Shown here: one piece after another, positions 15,995 through 24,238 of the stretch
How the letters are laid out: each line of letters begins with the position of its first letter
How positions within the stretch are numbered: the stretch's first letter is position 1
Assembly (NCBI RefSeq): GCF_900105515.1
Contig: NZ_FNSY01000001.1
Location: forward strand, 4,030,001-4,094,000
Direction of reading: 5' to 3'
DNA from: Streptomyces sp. 2131.1
Lineage (GTDB): Bacteria; Actinomycetota; Actinomycetes; Streptomycetales; Streptomycetaceae
Length of the DNA: 64,000 bases
Translations under genes and position numbers: made by a program
Notes under the pieces: model-generated
Told to the model about the DNA's origin: nothing
The model's input: only the letters and a program-made list of their open reading frames with translations
The model's database searches: none

Positions 15995-16897
15995 TCAGTC
16001 GTCGAACGAATCGACCAGCTGACCGGCCAGTGCCTGGGCCTTCTCCTGGAGTTCCTTGCTGTCGGGCACCTCGGTGGTGAGGGCCGGCTGGGCCGTGTAC
16101 TCGACGGTCACGATGACGTTGGATGTGCGGAACACCACGCTCACGGTGCGGTGCCGGGCGGTGGACCCGGCCTGGACGAGCGCGTCGTCGAGGAAGGCGC
16201 TGTCGCCGAGCTTGTCGAGCAGGCGGGGCTGGAGGCTGTCGCCGGGGCTGCCGGACGCGGGGTCGTCGGAGCTGTCGGCGGAGGCGTCGTCGGTGGCTTC
16301 CGTGTCGGTGCTCTCCGTGGAACCGTCGTCGTTCGCGCTGCCCTTCTTGCCGGGCTTGTCCTCGGTCTTGCCGTCCTCCGTCCTGCCGTCCGTGCCGGAG
16401 TCCGCGTGCCCGGAGCCGGTCGGGGAGGCGTCGGGGCTTCCCTCCGGCGGCAGGCCGGAGTCGGGGAGGTCGGCGGCGGTCTCCTTCTTCGCGTACACCT
16501 CGCGGGCGCGGTCGTCATCGCTCACGGAGGTGTCGTAGGAGACGACGCGCTCGAAGTCGAGGTGGATGCTGCGGGCGCCCTCGGGGGCGTCGGACTTCCA
16601 GCGGCAGCCGATCCGCCGGTCGGTGTCGTACGTGACCGTGGCGGCGCCCTCCAACACCTTGTCCTGCTGGGCCTCCGGCATGTCGGCGGTGCCGGGCAGG
16701 AGATCCTTGAGAGTGGCCAGCGGGATGGCGCGGCAGGCGTCCGGGAGGGTGCGGTACCTGCCCGGGGGAGCGGCGGAGACGGTCGGGGTGCCCGGCTTGC
16801 CGTCGGGGACGGAGTCGCTGGTTCCGGAATTGCCGGTGCAGCCGGCGGCGAGCGCCGCGATGAGCACGGCGCCGGTCGCGTACGCCATTCGTCGCAC
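15995..16897 (-). CDS. DUF3558-like lipoprotein, second copy
   Basis: A 300-residue exported lipoprotein. GTG at 16897 is preferred to the ATG at 16888 because it adds the two arginines expected before a signal peptide (MRRMAYATG) and lies at a good distance from GGGAG. The lipobox is AAGC. The domain starts with LPDACRAIPLATLKDLLPG and has its second Cys in IGCRWKSD. A strongly acidic low-complexity insertion (about 160-235) splits it before the final strands (VSVVFRTSNVIVTVEYTAQ). It appears to be a diverged paralogue of its neighbour. Confidence 0.85.
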   Translation of the reverse strand: MRRMAYATGAVLIAALAAGCTGNSGTSDSVPDGKPGTPTVSAAPPGRYRTLPDACRAIPLATLKDLLPGTADMPEAQQDKVLEGAATVTYDTDRRIGCRWKSDAPEGARSIHLDFERVVSYDTSVSDDDRAREVYAKKETAADLPDSGLPPEGSPDASPTGSGHADSGTDGRTEDGKTEDKPGKKGSANDDGSTESTDTEATDDASADSSDDPASGSPGDSLQPRLLDKLGDSAFLDDALVQAGSTARHRTVSVVFRTSNVIVTVEYTAQPALTTEVPDSKELQEKAQALAGQLVDSFDD

Positions 16898-16986
16898 GGT
16901 CCTGGGCTCCCTTCGTGCGAAAAACGGTTGCCGCTCGATGACGGCCGGTGGACACAATGTGTATCGCACGCGCCGCTGTGAACGCC

Positions 16987-16998
16987 GGTCGGCCGACC
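16987..16998. promoter_or_regulatory. 12-bp perfect palindrome upstream of rtcB
   Basis: GGTCGGCCGACC is a perfect palindrome 61 bp before the rtcB start, in the divergent gap with the lipoprotein gene. It is followed by locally AT-richer sequence. An operator or promoter element is possible but unproven. Confidence 0.35.
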
Positions 16999-17059
16999 TA
17001 TTTGGCCGATCCTGGCGCCGGTTTTGCGCTTCAGACTTTTTCGGGGGAATCGAGGGGTT

Positions 17060-18253
17060 ATGTCGTATGTAGAGGTACCGGGTGCGAAGGTTCCCATCCG
17101 GATGTGGACCGACCCGGAGTCGGTCGAGGACGTGGCGATGCAGCAGCTGCGCAACGTCGCCACCCTGCCGTGGATCAAGGGCCTGGCCGTCATGCCCGAC
17201 GTCCACTTCGGCAAGGGCGCCACGGTCGGCTCCGTGATCGCCATGCACGGCGCGGTCTGCCCGGCGGCGGTCGGCGTGGACATCGGCTGCGGCATGTCCG
17301 CGGTGAAGACCTCGCTGACCGCGAACGACCTCCCCGGTGACCTCTCCCGCCTCCGCTCGAAGATCGAGCAGGCGATCCCGGTCGGCCGTGGCATGCACGA
17401 CGACCCGGTGGACCCGTCCGGCCTGTACGGCCTCGCGGCGCGGGGCTGGGACGACTTCTGGGAGCGGTTCGACGGGGTTGCCGAAGCGGTCAAATTCCGT
17501 CAGGAACGTGCAACGAAGCAGATGGGGACGCTCGGAAGCGGGAACCACTTCATCGAGTTCTGTCTCGACGAGTCGGGTTCGGTCTGGCTGATGCTGCACT
17601 CCGGGTCGCGGAACATCGGCAAGGAACTCGCCGACTTCCATATCGGCCGGGCACAGGGGCTGTCGCACAACCAGGGCCTCGTCGACCGTGACCTCGCGGT
17701 GTTCCTCGCGGACACCGAGCCCATGCGCGAGTACCGCAACGACCTCTTCTGGGCGCAGGAGTACGCGAAGCACAACCGCGCGGTCATGATGGCGCTCTTC
17801 CAGAACGTCGTCCGCAAGGAGTTCAAGAAGGCCAAGGTGACCTTCGAACCGGTCATCTCCTGCCACCACAACTACGTGGCGGAGGAGCGGTACGACGGGA
17901 TGGACCTGCTGGTCACCCGTAAGGGCGCGATCCGGGCGGGCTCCGGCGACTACGGGATCATCCCGGGCTCCATGGGCACCGGCTCGTACATCGTGAAGGG
18001 CCTCGGCAACGAGAAGTCCTTCAACTCGGCCTCGCACGGCGCCGGCCGCAGGATGAGCCGGAACGCGGCGAAGAAGCGCTTCTCCACGAAGGACCTGGAG
18101 GACCAGACGCGGGGCGTCGAGTGCCGCAAGGACTCCGGCGTCGTCGACGAGATCCCGGGCGCCTACAAGCCGATCGAGAAGGTCATCGACCAGCAGCGCG
18201 ACCTGGTCGAGGTCGTCGCCAAGCTGAAGCAGGTCATCTGCGTGAAGGGCTGA
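17060..18253 (+). CDS. rtcB: RtcB RNA ligase
   Basis: A 397-residue RtcB. These enzymes join RNA 2',3'-cyclic phosphate or 3'-phosphate ends to 5'-OH ends using GTP and Mn2+, through a GMP-histidine intermediate. The metal-binding and active-site motifs are present in order: DVHFGKGATVG, GVDIGCGM, GSGNHFIE, HSGSRNIG, CHHNY, SMGTGSY, and SHGAGRRMSR with the guanylylated His at about 327. GAGGGG precedes the ATG at 17060. Length fits the short bacterial RtcB2-like group. No rtcA or archease gene is adjacent, so the substrate is unknown. Confidence 0.95.
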   Translation: MSYVEVPGAKVPIRMWTDPESVEDVAMQQLRNVATLPWIKGLAVMPDVHFGKGATVGSVIAMHGAVCPAAVGVDIGCGMSAVKTSLTANDLPGDLSRLRSKIEQAIPVGRGMHDDPVDPSGLYGLAARGWDDFWERFDGVAEAVKFRQERATKQMGTLGSGNHFIEFCLDESGSVWLMLHSGSRNIGKELADFHIGRAQGLSHNQGLVDRDLAVFLADTEPMREYRNDLFWAQEYAKHNRAVMMALFQNVVRKEFKKAKVTFEPVISCHHNYVAEERYDGMDLLVTRKGAIRAGSGDYGIIPGSMGTGSYIVKGLGNEKSFNSASHGAGRRMSRNAAKKRFSTKDLEDQTRGVECRKDSGVVDEIPGAYKPIEKVIDQQRDLVEVVAKLKQVICVKG

Positions 18254-18273
18254 GGCGCCCCGCCCGGGGCGCC
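18254..18273. terminator. Short strong hairpin after rtcB
   Basis: GGCGCCCC (18254-18261) pairs perfectly with GGGGCGCC (18266-18273) directly after the rtcB stop, between convergent genes. Confidence 0.7.
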
Positions 18274-18281
18274 CGGCCGCT

Positions 18282-19040
18282 TCACGCCGTGCGGTGCACC
18301 TTCGAGTTGGAGGCCTGGGCGCGGGGGCGGACCACCAGGAGGTCGATGTTGACGTGGCTGGGGCGGGTGACCGCCCAGTTGATCGTGTCGGCCACGTCGT
18401 CGGCGGTGAGGGGGGCGTCGACGCCCGCGTAGACCTTGGCGGCCTTCTCCTTGTCGCCGCGGAACCGCGTGGTGGCGAACTCCTCGGTCCTGACCATGCC
18501 GGGGGCGATCTCGATCACGCGGACCGGGGTGCCGACGATCTCCAGGCGCAGGGTCTCGGCCAGGACGTGTTCGCCGTGCTTGGCGGCCACGTAGCCGCCG
18601 CCGCCCTCGTACGTGGACAGACCGGCCGTCGAGGAGAGGATGACCACCGTGCCGTCGCCGCTCGCGGTGAGGGCGGGGAGCAGGGCCTGGGTCACGTTGA
18701 GGGTGCCGATGACGTTGGTCTCGTACATCTGGCGCCAGTCCTGCGGGTCGCCCGTGGCGACCGGGTCGGCCCCGAGCGCGCCGCCCGCGTTGTTCACCAG
18801 GACGGCGAGGCTGCGGAAGGCGGTGGCGAACTCGTCGACCGCGGCCCGGTCCGTGACGTCCAGCGCGTAGGCCGTCGCCTGGTGGCCGGCCTCGGTGATC
18901 TCGGCGGCCAGGGCCTCGATGCGGTCCTTGCGACGGGCGGTGAGCACGACGCGGTAGCCGGAGGCCGCCAGCTGCCGGGCGGTCGCGGCACCGATGCCGC
19001 TGCTCGCTCCGGTGATGACGGCGATGGGGGTTGCGGCCAT
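18282..19040 (-). CDS. Short-chain dehydrogenase/reductase
   Basis: A 252-residue classical SDR. The NAD(P) motif is TGASSGIG (about 8-15), with a nearby TARRKDR that favours NADP. NNAGG (about 88) and the catalytic S-Y-K set are present (LSSTAG, then GYVAAKHG at about 150). The sequence is closest to the YdfG/serine-3-dehydrogenase-like group, which acts on small hydroxy acids or aldehydes. Substrate cannot be assigned. ATG 19040 removes a 13-residue extension. Confidence 0.88.
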   Translation of the reverse strand: MAATPIAVITGASSGIGAATARQLAASGYRVVLTARRKDRIEALAAEITEAGHQATAYALDVTDRAAVDEFATAFRSLAVLVNNAGGALGADPVATGDPQDWRQMYETNVIGTLNVTQALLPALTASGDGTVVILSSTAGLSTYEGGGGYVAAKHGEHVLAETLRLEIVGTPVRVIEIAPGMVRTEEFATTRFRGDKEKAAKVYAGVDAPLTADDVADTINWAVTRPSHVNIDLLVVRPRAQASNSKVHRTA

Positions 19041-19109
19041 GGTCGGGCTCTCCTCGGACGGCTGATCGGTACGGTCCAACGGGGCCAGGATAGGCAGGTC
19101 CGGCGGGGG

Positions 19110-19445
19110 TCAGTGGTTGCGGGGGGCGTACATGATCACGGCCATCCCGGCCAGGCAGATCAGCGCGCCGGTCACGTCCCAGCGGTCCGGCCGGTAGCCG
19201 TCGGCGGCCATGCCCCAGGCGATGGAGCCCGCCACGAAGACCCCGCCGTACGCCGCGAGCACCCGCCCGAACTCGCCGTCCGGCTGGAGCGTCGCCACGA
19301 AGCCGTACGTGCCGAGCGCGATGATTCCCGCGCCGATCCATGCCCAGCCGCGGTTCTCCCGTACGCCCTGCCAGACGAGCCAGGCGCCGCCGATCTCGAA
19401 GAGTGCGGCGAGGACGAACAGGGCGATGGAGCGGAGCACGGACAT
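19110..19445 (-). CDS. YnfA family (UPF0060) small membrane protein
   Basis: A 111-residue protein with four membrane spans. The family pattern is clear: ALFEIGGAWLVWQGVRE, then GTYGFVATLQPDGEFGRVLAAYGGVFV and YRPDRWDVTGALICLAGM. YnfA proteins are small four-helix proteins related to the SMR efflux superfamily, with suggested roles in cation or drug export. It lies just upstream of the SDR gene on the same strand. Confidence 0.92.
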   Translation of the reverse strand: MSVLRSIALFVLAALFEIGGAWLVWQGVRENRGWAWIGAGIIALGTYGFVATLQPDGEFGRVLAAYGGVFVAGSIAWGMAADGYRPDRWDVTGALICLAGMAVIMYAPRNH

Positions 19446-19590
19446 GGGGGCAGGGTGTCATGGCCCGCGGAGTGCCATGGCCCGCGGACCGGCAGGAACC
19501 GCCCGGCCCCGGCCGCCGGCGCCCCGTGCGAGTTCCGGTGGCCGGGTCGCCCGGACCGCCCCGTGACCCCGGTCTTCGTACACTTTTCGC

Positions 19591-20073
19591 ATGCCGCCGA
19601 AGCCGTCCCCCCGCCGCAGCGCACTGCTGGCCGAGCTGTCCACCGTGTCGCGGCGCTACATGGCCGCCTACGCGCTGTTCAACCAGGCCGTCGCCGACCG
19701 GCTGGGGGTACACCCCACCGACCTCCAGTGCCTGAACCTGCTCAGCCTGGAGGCGGGGCCCGTCACCACGGGGCGCATCGCGGAGCTGACCGGGCTCACG
19801 ACGGGCTCGGCGACCCGGCTGGTGGACCGCCTGGAGCGGGCCGGTTACGTGACGCGTGCCCGGGACACCGAGGACCGGCGGCGGGTGCTCGTGGCGACGG
19901 TGCCCGCGCGGATGGCGGAGGTCGGCGCGGTCTGGCAGCGGCTGAACAGCGGCTGGGACGGGCTGTTCGACGCGTACGACGACGAGGAGGCGGCCCTGCT
20001 CCTCACCCATATGCGGCGCACGGTGGAGCTGAGCGCGACCCAGATCGCCCGGCTGCGCGAGGGCGACGCCTGA
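19591..20073 (+). CDS. MarR family transcriptional regulator
   Basis: A 160-residue MarR-type repressor. The winged helix has a recognition helix around TTGSATRLVDRLERAGYV (about 72-89) and a wing in RARDTEDRRRVLVAT (about 90-104). N- and C-terminal helices provide dimerisation. TACACT lies only about 6 bp before the ATG, so the mRNA may be leaderless. It is divergent from the YnfA gene, which is a plausible target. Confidence 0.9.
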   Translation: MPPKPSPRRSALLAELSTVSRRYMAAYALFNQAVADRLGVHPTDLQCLNLLSLEAGPVTTGRIAELTGLTTGSATRLVDRLERAGYVTRARDTEDRRRVLVATVPARMAEVGAVWQRLNSGWDGLFDAYDDEEAALLLTHMRRTVELSATQIARLREGDA

Positions 20074-20086
20074 GCGCGCACGTCCC

Positions 20087-20821
20087 TCAGCCCGCCACCG
20101 GGCCGAAGTCGCGGACGGCTTCCGCGACGATCGCCTCCAGCCGGGCGTGGTGCGCGCCGCGCCAGTAGACCCGGCCGCACTCCACGCACTGCGCGAACAC
20201 GTCGTACGAGCGGCGCGTGCCGTGCTCCAGGTGCGGGCCGACCGAGTCCTTGTCGGCATCCGTCAGGGGGCCGTTGCACGCGGTGCACCGGGTCCACGGG
20301 GCGAGCACCGGCGCGAACCGTTCCAGTACGTCGCGCAGCTGCTCGTCCGGGCGGTCGCTGTAGACGTACGCGCCCGCCCAGATCTCCCGGCGGTGCAGCA
20401 GCCCCCGGTCCCGGGAGAGCAGGACGCGCTTCTCCTTCGCAGAGAGCGCGGCCAGGGCCGGGTCGCCGATGTCCTCGCTCTCGTACGCGGCGTCGACGCC
20501 GAGCAGCCGCAGCCGTCGGGCGAGCGTGCCGAGGTGGACGTCGAGCAGGAAGCGCAGGGGCGCGCCCGGGACGTCCTGCGGGCGGGTCACCGGGCGGACC
20601 TGGACGAGCTCCCCGGCCGCCGGGATGTGCGAGACGGGGGCCGGGTGGCCGTCGACGAGGAGTTCGCCCGCCTCGGTGAGCGGGATGCCCAGGGACTCGA
20701 CGACGTGGCCGAGCGTGGACGAGCCGTCGGTGGTCACCGGCGTCCGCCCCTGCCGGCGCCCGTGGGCCACGAAGAGCCGCAGCTCGGGGGCGACTTCGAG
20801 ATGGATCTCCGGTCCGTTCAC
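20087..20821 (-). CDS. MoaD-like / Mut7-C RNase fusion protein
   Basis: A 244-residue two-domain protein. Residues about 1-85 form a ubiquitin-like MoaD/ThiS-type domain that lacks a terminal Gly-Gly. Residues about 88-240 are the Mut7-C PIN-like RNase domain (RFLLDVHLGTLARRLRLLG, then LLSRDRGLL). A zinc ribbon follows with CTACNG and CVECGRVYWRG. The Mut7-C fold predicts Mg2+-dependent RNA cleavage. The fused beta-grasp domain may mediate protein contacts. GTG start at 20821. Confidence 0.87.
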   Translation of the reverse strand: MNGPEIHLEVAPELRLFVAHGRRQGRTPVTTDGSSTLGHVVESLGIPLTEAGELLVDGHPAPVSHIPAAGELVQVRPVTRPQDVPGAPLRFLLDVHLGTLARRLRLLGVDAAYESEDIGDPALAALSAKEKRVLLSRDRGLLHRREIWAGAYVYSDRPDEQLRDVLERFAPVLAPWTRCTACNGPLTDADKDSVGPHLEHGTRRSYDVFAQCVECGRVYWRGAHHARLEAIVAEAVRDFGPVAG

Positions 20822-20863
20822 CCGGTCAGCATGTCATCGGGGGCCGAGGGGCGCCCCTGGATT

Positions 20864-21703
20864 TCAGGGGCGGAAGGCGGCGGCGTGCCGGGCGGCCCAG
20901 TCGGCGAACGTGCGGGCCGGGTGGCCGGTCAGCTTCTCGACCCCGCCGGCGACTTCGGCGGGGATGCCGTCGGTGGTCGCCCAGTAGGAGAGCAGCCCGT
21001 CGGCGACCTCGGCCGGCATGAAGGGGGACATCGCCTCCTTCCAGGCGGCCGGGGTCACCTCGTTGACGGCGACCGGGGTGCCGGCGGCCTCGGCCAGGAT
21101 GCGGACCTGCTCGGCGGCGCTGAGGGATTCGGGGCCGGTGAGGTGGTACGCGGCGCCTTGGAGCGCCGGGTCGGTGAGCGCGGCACAGGCGGCCTCGGCG
21201 ATGTCGGTCTCGTCGATGGGGCTGCCCTCGCTGCGCGGGTGGGGCAGGTCGACGGGGCGCCCGGAGCGGAAGGAGCCGGCCCAGCCGTAGGCGTTGGTGG
21301 CGAAGGCGCCGGGGCGCAGCAGGGTCGCGGTGATCGGTGAGGCGAGCAGCGCCTGCTCCACCGCGTGGTGGGAGGCGGCGATGGGGTTGTCCGCCGGCTC
21401 CGGGGCGAGGACCGAGCTGGAGGACAGCAGCACGATGTGGCGTACTCCGGCCTCCTGGGCGGCGGTGAGGAAGGCGTCGATGTGCGCGGGTTCCGCGTAC
21501 AGGAAGACGGAGTCGACGCCCTTCAGGGCCTCGGGGAACGTGTACGGGTCGCCGAGGTCGCAGGTCACGGCGGGTACGCCGGGCGGCGGGGTCAGTTCGG
21601 CGGCGTTGCGCGAGGCGGCGCGGACGGGGTGGCCGCCCTGGTGGAGGAGGGCGGCGAGGGCGGAGCCGACGCGGCCGCGGCATCCGGTGACGAGCGTGAG
21701 CAT
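20864..21703 (-). CDS. NmrA-like NAD(P)-binding oxidoreductase
   Basis: A 279-residue atypical SDR. The nucleotide motif is TGCRGRVGSALAALL (about 6-20), followed by VRAASR. It has no classical catalytic Tyr-x-x-x-Lys. The central VFLYAEP and IVLLSSSS strands and the C-terminal AGGVEKLTGHPARTFADW match NmrA/QOR2-like quinone or redox-sensing proteins. ATG 21703 leads directly into the glycine-rich motif. Two direct repeats lie in its upstream region. Confidence 0.87.
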   Translation of the reverse strand: MLTLVTGCRGRVGSALAALLHQGGHPVRAASRNAAELTPPPGVPAVTCDLGDPYTFPEALKGVDSVFLYAEPAHIDAFLTAAQEAGVRHIVLLSSSSVLAPEPADNPIAASHHAVEQALLASPITATLLRPGAFATNAYGWAGSFRSGRPVDLPHPRSEGSPIDETDIAEAACAALTDPALQGAAYHLTGPESLSAAEQVRILAEAAGTPVAVNEVTPAAWKEAMSPFMPAEVADGLLSYWATTDGIPAEVAGGVEKLTGHPARTFADWAARHAAAFRP

Positions 21704-21728
21704 GAGGTGGTCTCCCCGAAGGTTCGAA

Positions 21729-21755
21729 TGCGTCACACAAAGACTGCGTAACACA
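21729..21755. promoter_or_regulatory. 11-bp direct repeats upstream of the NmrA-like gene
   Basis: TGCGTCACACA (21729-21739) and TGCGTAACACA (21745-21755) differ at one base and are spaced 16 bp apart, 25 bp before the start. A dimeric regulator, for instance of HxlR type as often seen beside such genes, could bind here. No such regulator gene is adjacent. Confidence 0.45.
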
Positions 21756-21855
21756 GGTAAATATCCAGGAGGTGGCGCCGGCCGTCAAACGCGTTTGCGC
21801 CCGCCGGGCGTTCTCGGGCCGTGAACGTCCGCCGGGCGGGCCGTGCCCCGCCCCC

Positions 21856-21956
21856 TCAGTCGTCCGCCGGACGGGTCCTGCCCCGCCCTCAGTCGTCCGC
21901 CGGACGGGCCCTGCCCCGCCCTCAGTCGTCCGCCGGACGGGTCCTGCCCCGCCCTC
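21856..21956. repeat. 33-bp tandem repeat array after the GNAT gene
   Basis: Three copies of a 33-bp unit start at 21856, 21889 and 21922 and differ at single bases. Each contains the near-palindrome CGTCCG-C-CGGACG. The first 11 bp of the unit equal the last bases of the GNAT gene including its stop codon (from 21957), so the array looks like repeated duplication of that gene's 3' end. A degenerate copy occurs near 21828. The hairpins could together serve as a terminator. Confidence 0.85.
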
Positions 21957-22496
21957 TCAGTCGTCCGCGCGCAGGTCCAGCCGCCAGTCGTTGGTCAGGA
22001 GCGGGTGGCCCGGCGGGTACTCGATCTCGCACTCGCCGAGCAGCGTGAAGCCCGCCTTGCGGCAGACCCCGTTCGACGGCCCGTTGTCCACGGACGGGTA
22101 GGCGTGCAGATAGCGGTGCTTGCGCTGGGCGCGCGCCGCGTCGGCCACCGCCCGCGTCGCGGCCGACGCGATGCCCCGGCCCTGGAACTCCGGCAGGACC
22201 GTCCAGCCCGTCTCGTACACCTCCTGGTCCTGCCATGGCCGCTCCCAGAAACCGACGGTCCCGACGGCCTCCGCCTCGCCGGCCAGGGCGACGCGGAACA
22301 TCCGGCCCCGGCCCGTCCGGTCGGCGCTCAGCGCGACATAGCGGGCATGGCGTCCCATCAGCTGCTCCTCCGTCTCGGGGCCGCCCAGATGGGCCATCAG
22401 CTCCGGCGCGTTGGCCCGGCGCAGGAGGTCCAGGTCGTCCTGCGACCAGGGCTCGATCCGTACGGATGACGCTGTGGTGCGCTTCACATCGGCCAT
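21957..22496 (-). CDS. GNAT family acetyltransferase
   Basis: A 179-residue acetyltransferase of the RimJ/Acetyltransf_3-like group. Family marks are the VALAGEAEAVGTVGFWE strand, the acetyl-CoA motif LPEFQGRGIASAATR (about 107-121), and the C-terminal NGPSNGVCRKAGFTLLG block. The acceptor may be a protein N-terminus, a small amine or an antibiotic; the sequence does not decide. The stop codon is embedded in the first element of a 33-bp repeat array. Confidence 0.9.
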   Translation of the reverse strand: MADVKRTTASSVRIEPWSQDDLDLLRRANAPELMAHLGGPETEEQLMGRHARYVALSADRTGRGRMFRVALAGEAEAVGTVGFWERPWQDQEVYETGWTVLPEFQGRGIASAATRAVADAARAQRKHRYLHAYPSVDNGPSNGVCRKAGFTLLGECEIEYPPGHPLLTNDWRLDLRADD

Positions 22497-22533
22497 GACC
22501 GCACTGTAGGACGCGGCACTGACAGCGTGGCCC

Positions 22534-23355
22534 TCAGCGGGCGCCCAGCGCCGTCGGCGGGACGCCGAGCGTGGCGGTGAAGTCCCTGACCAGGTGCGCC
22601 TGGTCGCTGTAGCCGAGGTCGGCGGCGAGGGCCGCCCAGTCCACGTCCGGGCCGGCCCCGGCGCGCTCCAGCGCCTCGTGGATGCGGTAGCGCAGGATGA
22701 CCCACTTGGGCCCGACGCCCACGTACGCGGCGAACAGCCGTTGCAGCGAGCGGGCCGACACCCCCTCGGCGCGGGCGAGTCCGTCGACCCGCAGGACCGA
22801 GCGGTCGGTGCGCACCAGGTCCACCAGGGCCATCGCCAGGTCGGCGCGCGGATCGGGCTCGGGGCCGAGCGCCAGCAGGTACGCGTCGAGCGCGGCGACC
22901 CGGTCGTCCTCCGCCTCCGGGTCCAGCACGGCGGCGGGCGGGGCGGGCGGCGCGAACACGTCGGCCACCGGAAGCCGCCGGCCCGTCCACCGCGCCACGG
23001 GCGCCCCGGGCGCGAACGGCCGGAAGCCGCCGGGCCGGAACTGCACCCCGCAGACCCGCCCGCGCCCCTCCAGCTTCTGCGTGAACAGCTCCAGGCCGAT
23101 GCCCGAGACCTCGGCGTACCCCGCGTCCTCGTCGCCGCAGCCCGCGTACCGCTCGAAGACGAGGTTGACGCTGGGGTGCGGGACGAGGTGGGAGGCGTAC
23201 GGCTGGGAGAGGTCCCAGTCGATCAGCCAGTAGTGCTCCAGATACGCCCGCAGCTCGGGCGCGGGCTCGCGGCGCCGGAACTGTACGTGCGCGAACAGCT
23301 CGGGCGCGTCGACGATGCCCCGGGTGTCGCGCCGCGGACCTTCGTGACCGGCCAT
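22534..23355 (-). CDS. AraC family regulator with DUF6597-like sensor
   Basis: A 273-residue regulator. The N-terminal domain (about 20-150) has YLEHYWLIDWDLSQPYASHLVPHP and VCGVQFRPGGFRPF, the pattern of DUF6597 sensors. The C-terminus (about 180-270) carries two AraC helix-turn-helix motifs: VDGLARAEGVSARSLQRLF and WAALAADLGYSDQAHLVRDF. Ligand unknown. It is upstream of the GNAT gene on the same strand. Confidence 0.9.
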   Translation of the reverse strand: MAGHEGPRRDTRGIVDAPELFAHVQFRRREPAPELRAYLEHYWLIDWDLSQPYASHLVPHPSVNLVFERYAGCGDEDAGYAEVSGIGLELFTQKLEGRGRVCGVQFRPGGFRPFAPGAPVARWTGRRLPVADVFAPPAPPAAVLDPEAEDDRVAALDAYLLALGPEPDPRADLAMALVDLVRTDRSVLRVDGLARAEGVSARSLQRLFAAYVGVGPKWVILRYRIHEALERAGAGPDVDWAALAADLGYSDQAHLVRDFTATLGVPPTALGAR

Positions 23356-23366
23356 GACGGCCGATC

Positions 23367-23633
23367 CTAGGCGGCGGTGGCGCTCGCGGGGCTCTGTTGC
23401 GCTTCCGTACCGGGGTGCCGGTCGTCGTAGAGCCCGCCGAGCGTCCCGTACGCCTCGTCGACGATCCGCCCGGCGTCGGTCAGCGCCGCATCGCCGGCCA
23501 GCCGGGCGGCCTGGTGGGTGTACGGGGACGGGGGCGCGGGATGCCCGCGCCGCCACCGGGCCCTGGCCGCCGCGTACAGACCACTGGAGAGCAGCAGCGC
23601 GGGGATGGACAGGGTCAGGAGAGTGTCGCCCAT
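23367..23633 (-). CDS. Small membrane-anchored protein
   Basis: An 88-residue protein starting at ATG 23633, with AGGAGG about 5 bp upstream. One hydrophobic segment spans residues 4-22 (TLLTLSIPALLLSSGLYAA), followed by a basic patch (RARWRRGH) and a hydrophilic tail with RLAGDAALTDAGRIVDEAYG. It probably sits in the membrane with the tail in the cytoplasm. I do not recognise a family. Confidence 0.65.
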   Translation of the reverse strand: MGDTLLTLSIPALLLSSGLYAAARARWRRGHPAPPSPYTHQAARLAGDAALTDAGRIVDEAYGTLGGLYDDRHPGTEAQQSPASATAA

Positions 23634-23703
23634 GGCAGCCTCCTTCAGGGGCACGGTGTCTCCTGCATCGGCAGGTCGGACGGGCTCTCTGGAGATCATT
23701 CTT

Positions 23704-23720
23704 CGGCCATTGAATGGCCG
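23704..23720. other. 7-bp perfect hairpin in the intergenic gap
   Basis: CGGCCAT (23704-23710) pairs with ATGGCCG (23714-23720) across TGA, between the small membrane protein gene and the MerR gene. It may be a minor terminator or an operator. Confidence 0.4.
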
Positions 23721-23756
23721 GATGTGAAGGGCCTACATCTGTCCTTCGAGCACATG

Positions 23757-23781
23757 CCCGCAGGTCGGCGCTTCATGCGGG
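23757..23781 (-). terminator. Hairpin after the MerR gene
   Basis: CCCGCA (23757-23762) and TGCGGG (23776-23781) lie just beyond the MerR stop codon with a 13-nt loop. A modest terminator. Confidence 0.4.
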
Positions 23782-23783
23782 GG

Positions 23784-24170
23784 CTACTGGGTGCCGCAGT
23801 CCTCGGGCGCGCGGCACCGCGCGACCTCCGCCAGGTACTCGCTCATCGCGTCGCGGTTGCGGACGAGGACGTCGATCCGCTCGCTGAGCCGGTCCCGCTC
23901 GGTGGCCAGCAGGGCCAGCATCTGCGGCGTCGCGTCCGGGAAGTGGATCGACCGGGGCTTGTCCAGGCAGGGGAGGATCTGCTTGATGATGCGCGTGGGG
24001 AGCCCGGCGTCCAGCAGGCCGCGGATCTGGTTGATCCGGTCCACGTACCGCTCGTCGTACTCCCGGTACCCGTTCGGACCCCGGTCCGGGACGATCAGCG
24101 CCTGCTCCTCGTAGTAGCGGAGCAGCCGGCGGGAGGCGCCCGTACGCCGCGACAGCTCACCGATCCTCAT
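23784..24170 (-). CDS. MerR family transcriptional regulator
   Basis: A 128-residue MerR protein. The N-terminal winged helix is typical (MRIGELSRRTGASRRLLRYYE, YREYDERYVDRI). The dimerisation helix spans about 80-115, and the short C-terminus contains two cysteines (VARCRAPEDC). The pair might bind a metal or ligand but is not a known signature. It is divergent from an MFS exporter gene, with a palindrome between them, the usual layout of a drug-responsive MerR pair. Confidence 0.93.
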   Translation of the reverse strand: MRIGELSRRTGASRRLLRYYEEQALIVPDRGPNGYREYDERYVDRINQIRGLLDAGLPTRIIKQILPCLDKPRSIHFPDATPQMLALLATERDRLSERIDVLVRNRDAMSEYLAEVARCRAPEDCGTQ

Positions 24171-24191
24171 CCCGCCGAAGCTACCCGGCAC

Positions 24192-24220
24192 TTGACGGCT
24201 TGACCATCACATCAATGTGA
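24192..24220 (+). promoter_or_regulatory. MerR-type promoter/operator for the MFS gene
   Basis: TTGACG (24192-24197) is followed by the palindrome TCACAT-CA-ATGTGA (24207-24220), 19 bp before the MFS start and 37 bp from the MerR start. MerR proteins bind such palindromes inside promoters with long spacers. The -10 element is not clear. Confidence 0.5.
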
Positions 24221-24238
24221 ACGTTTCAGGATGCCGCC

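Noticed and set aside
21856..21956. Possible CRISPR array
   Set aside because: The 33-bp units abut with no unique spacers and no cas genes are nearby; it is a plain tandem repeat.
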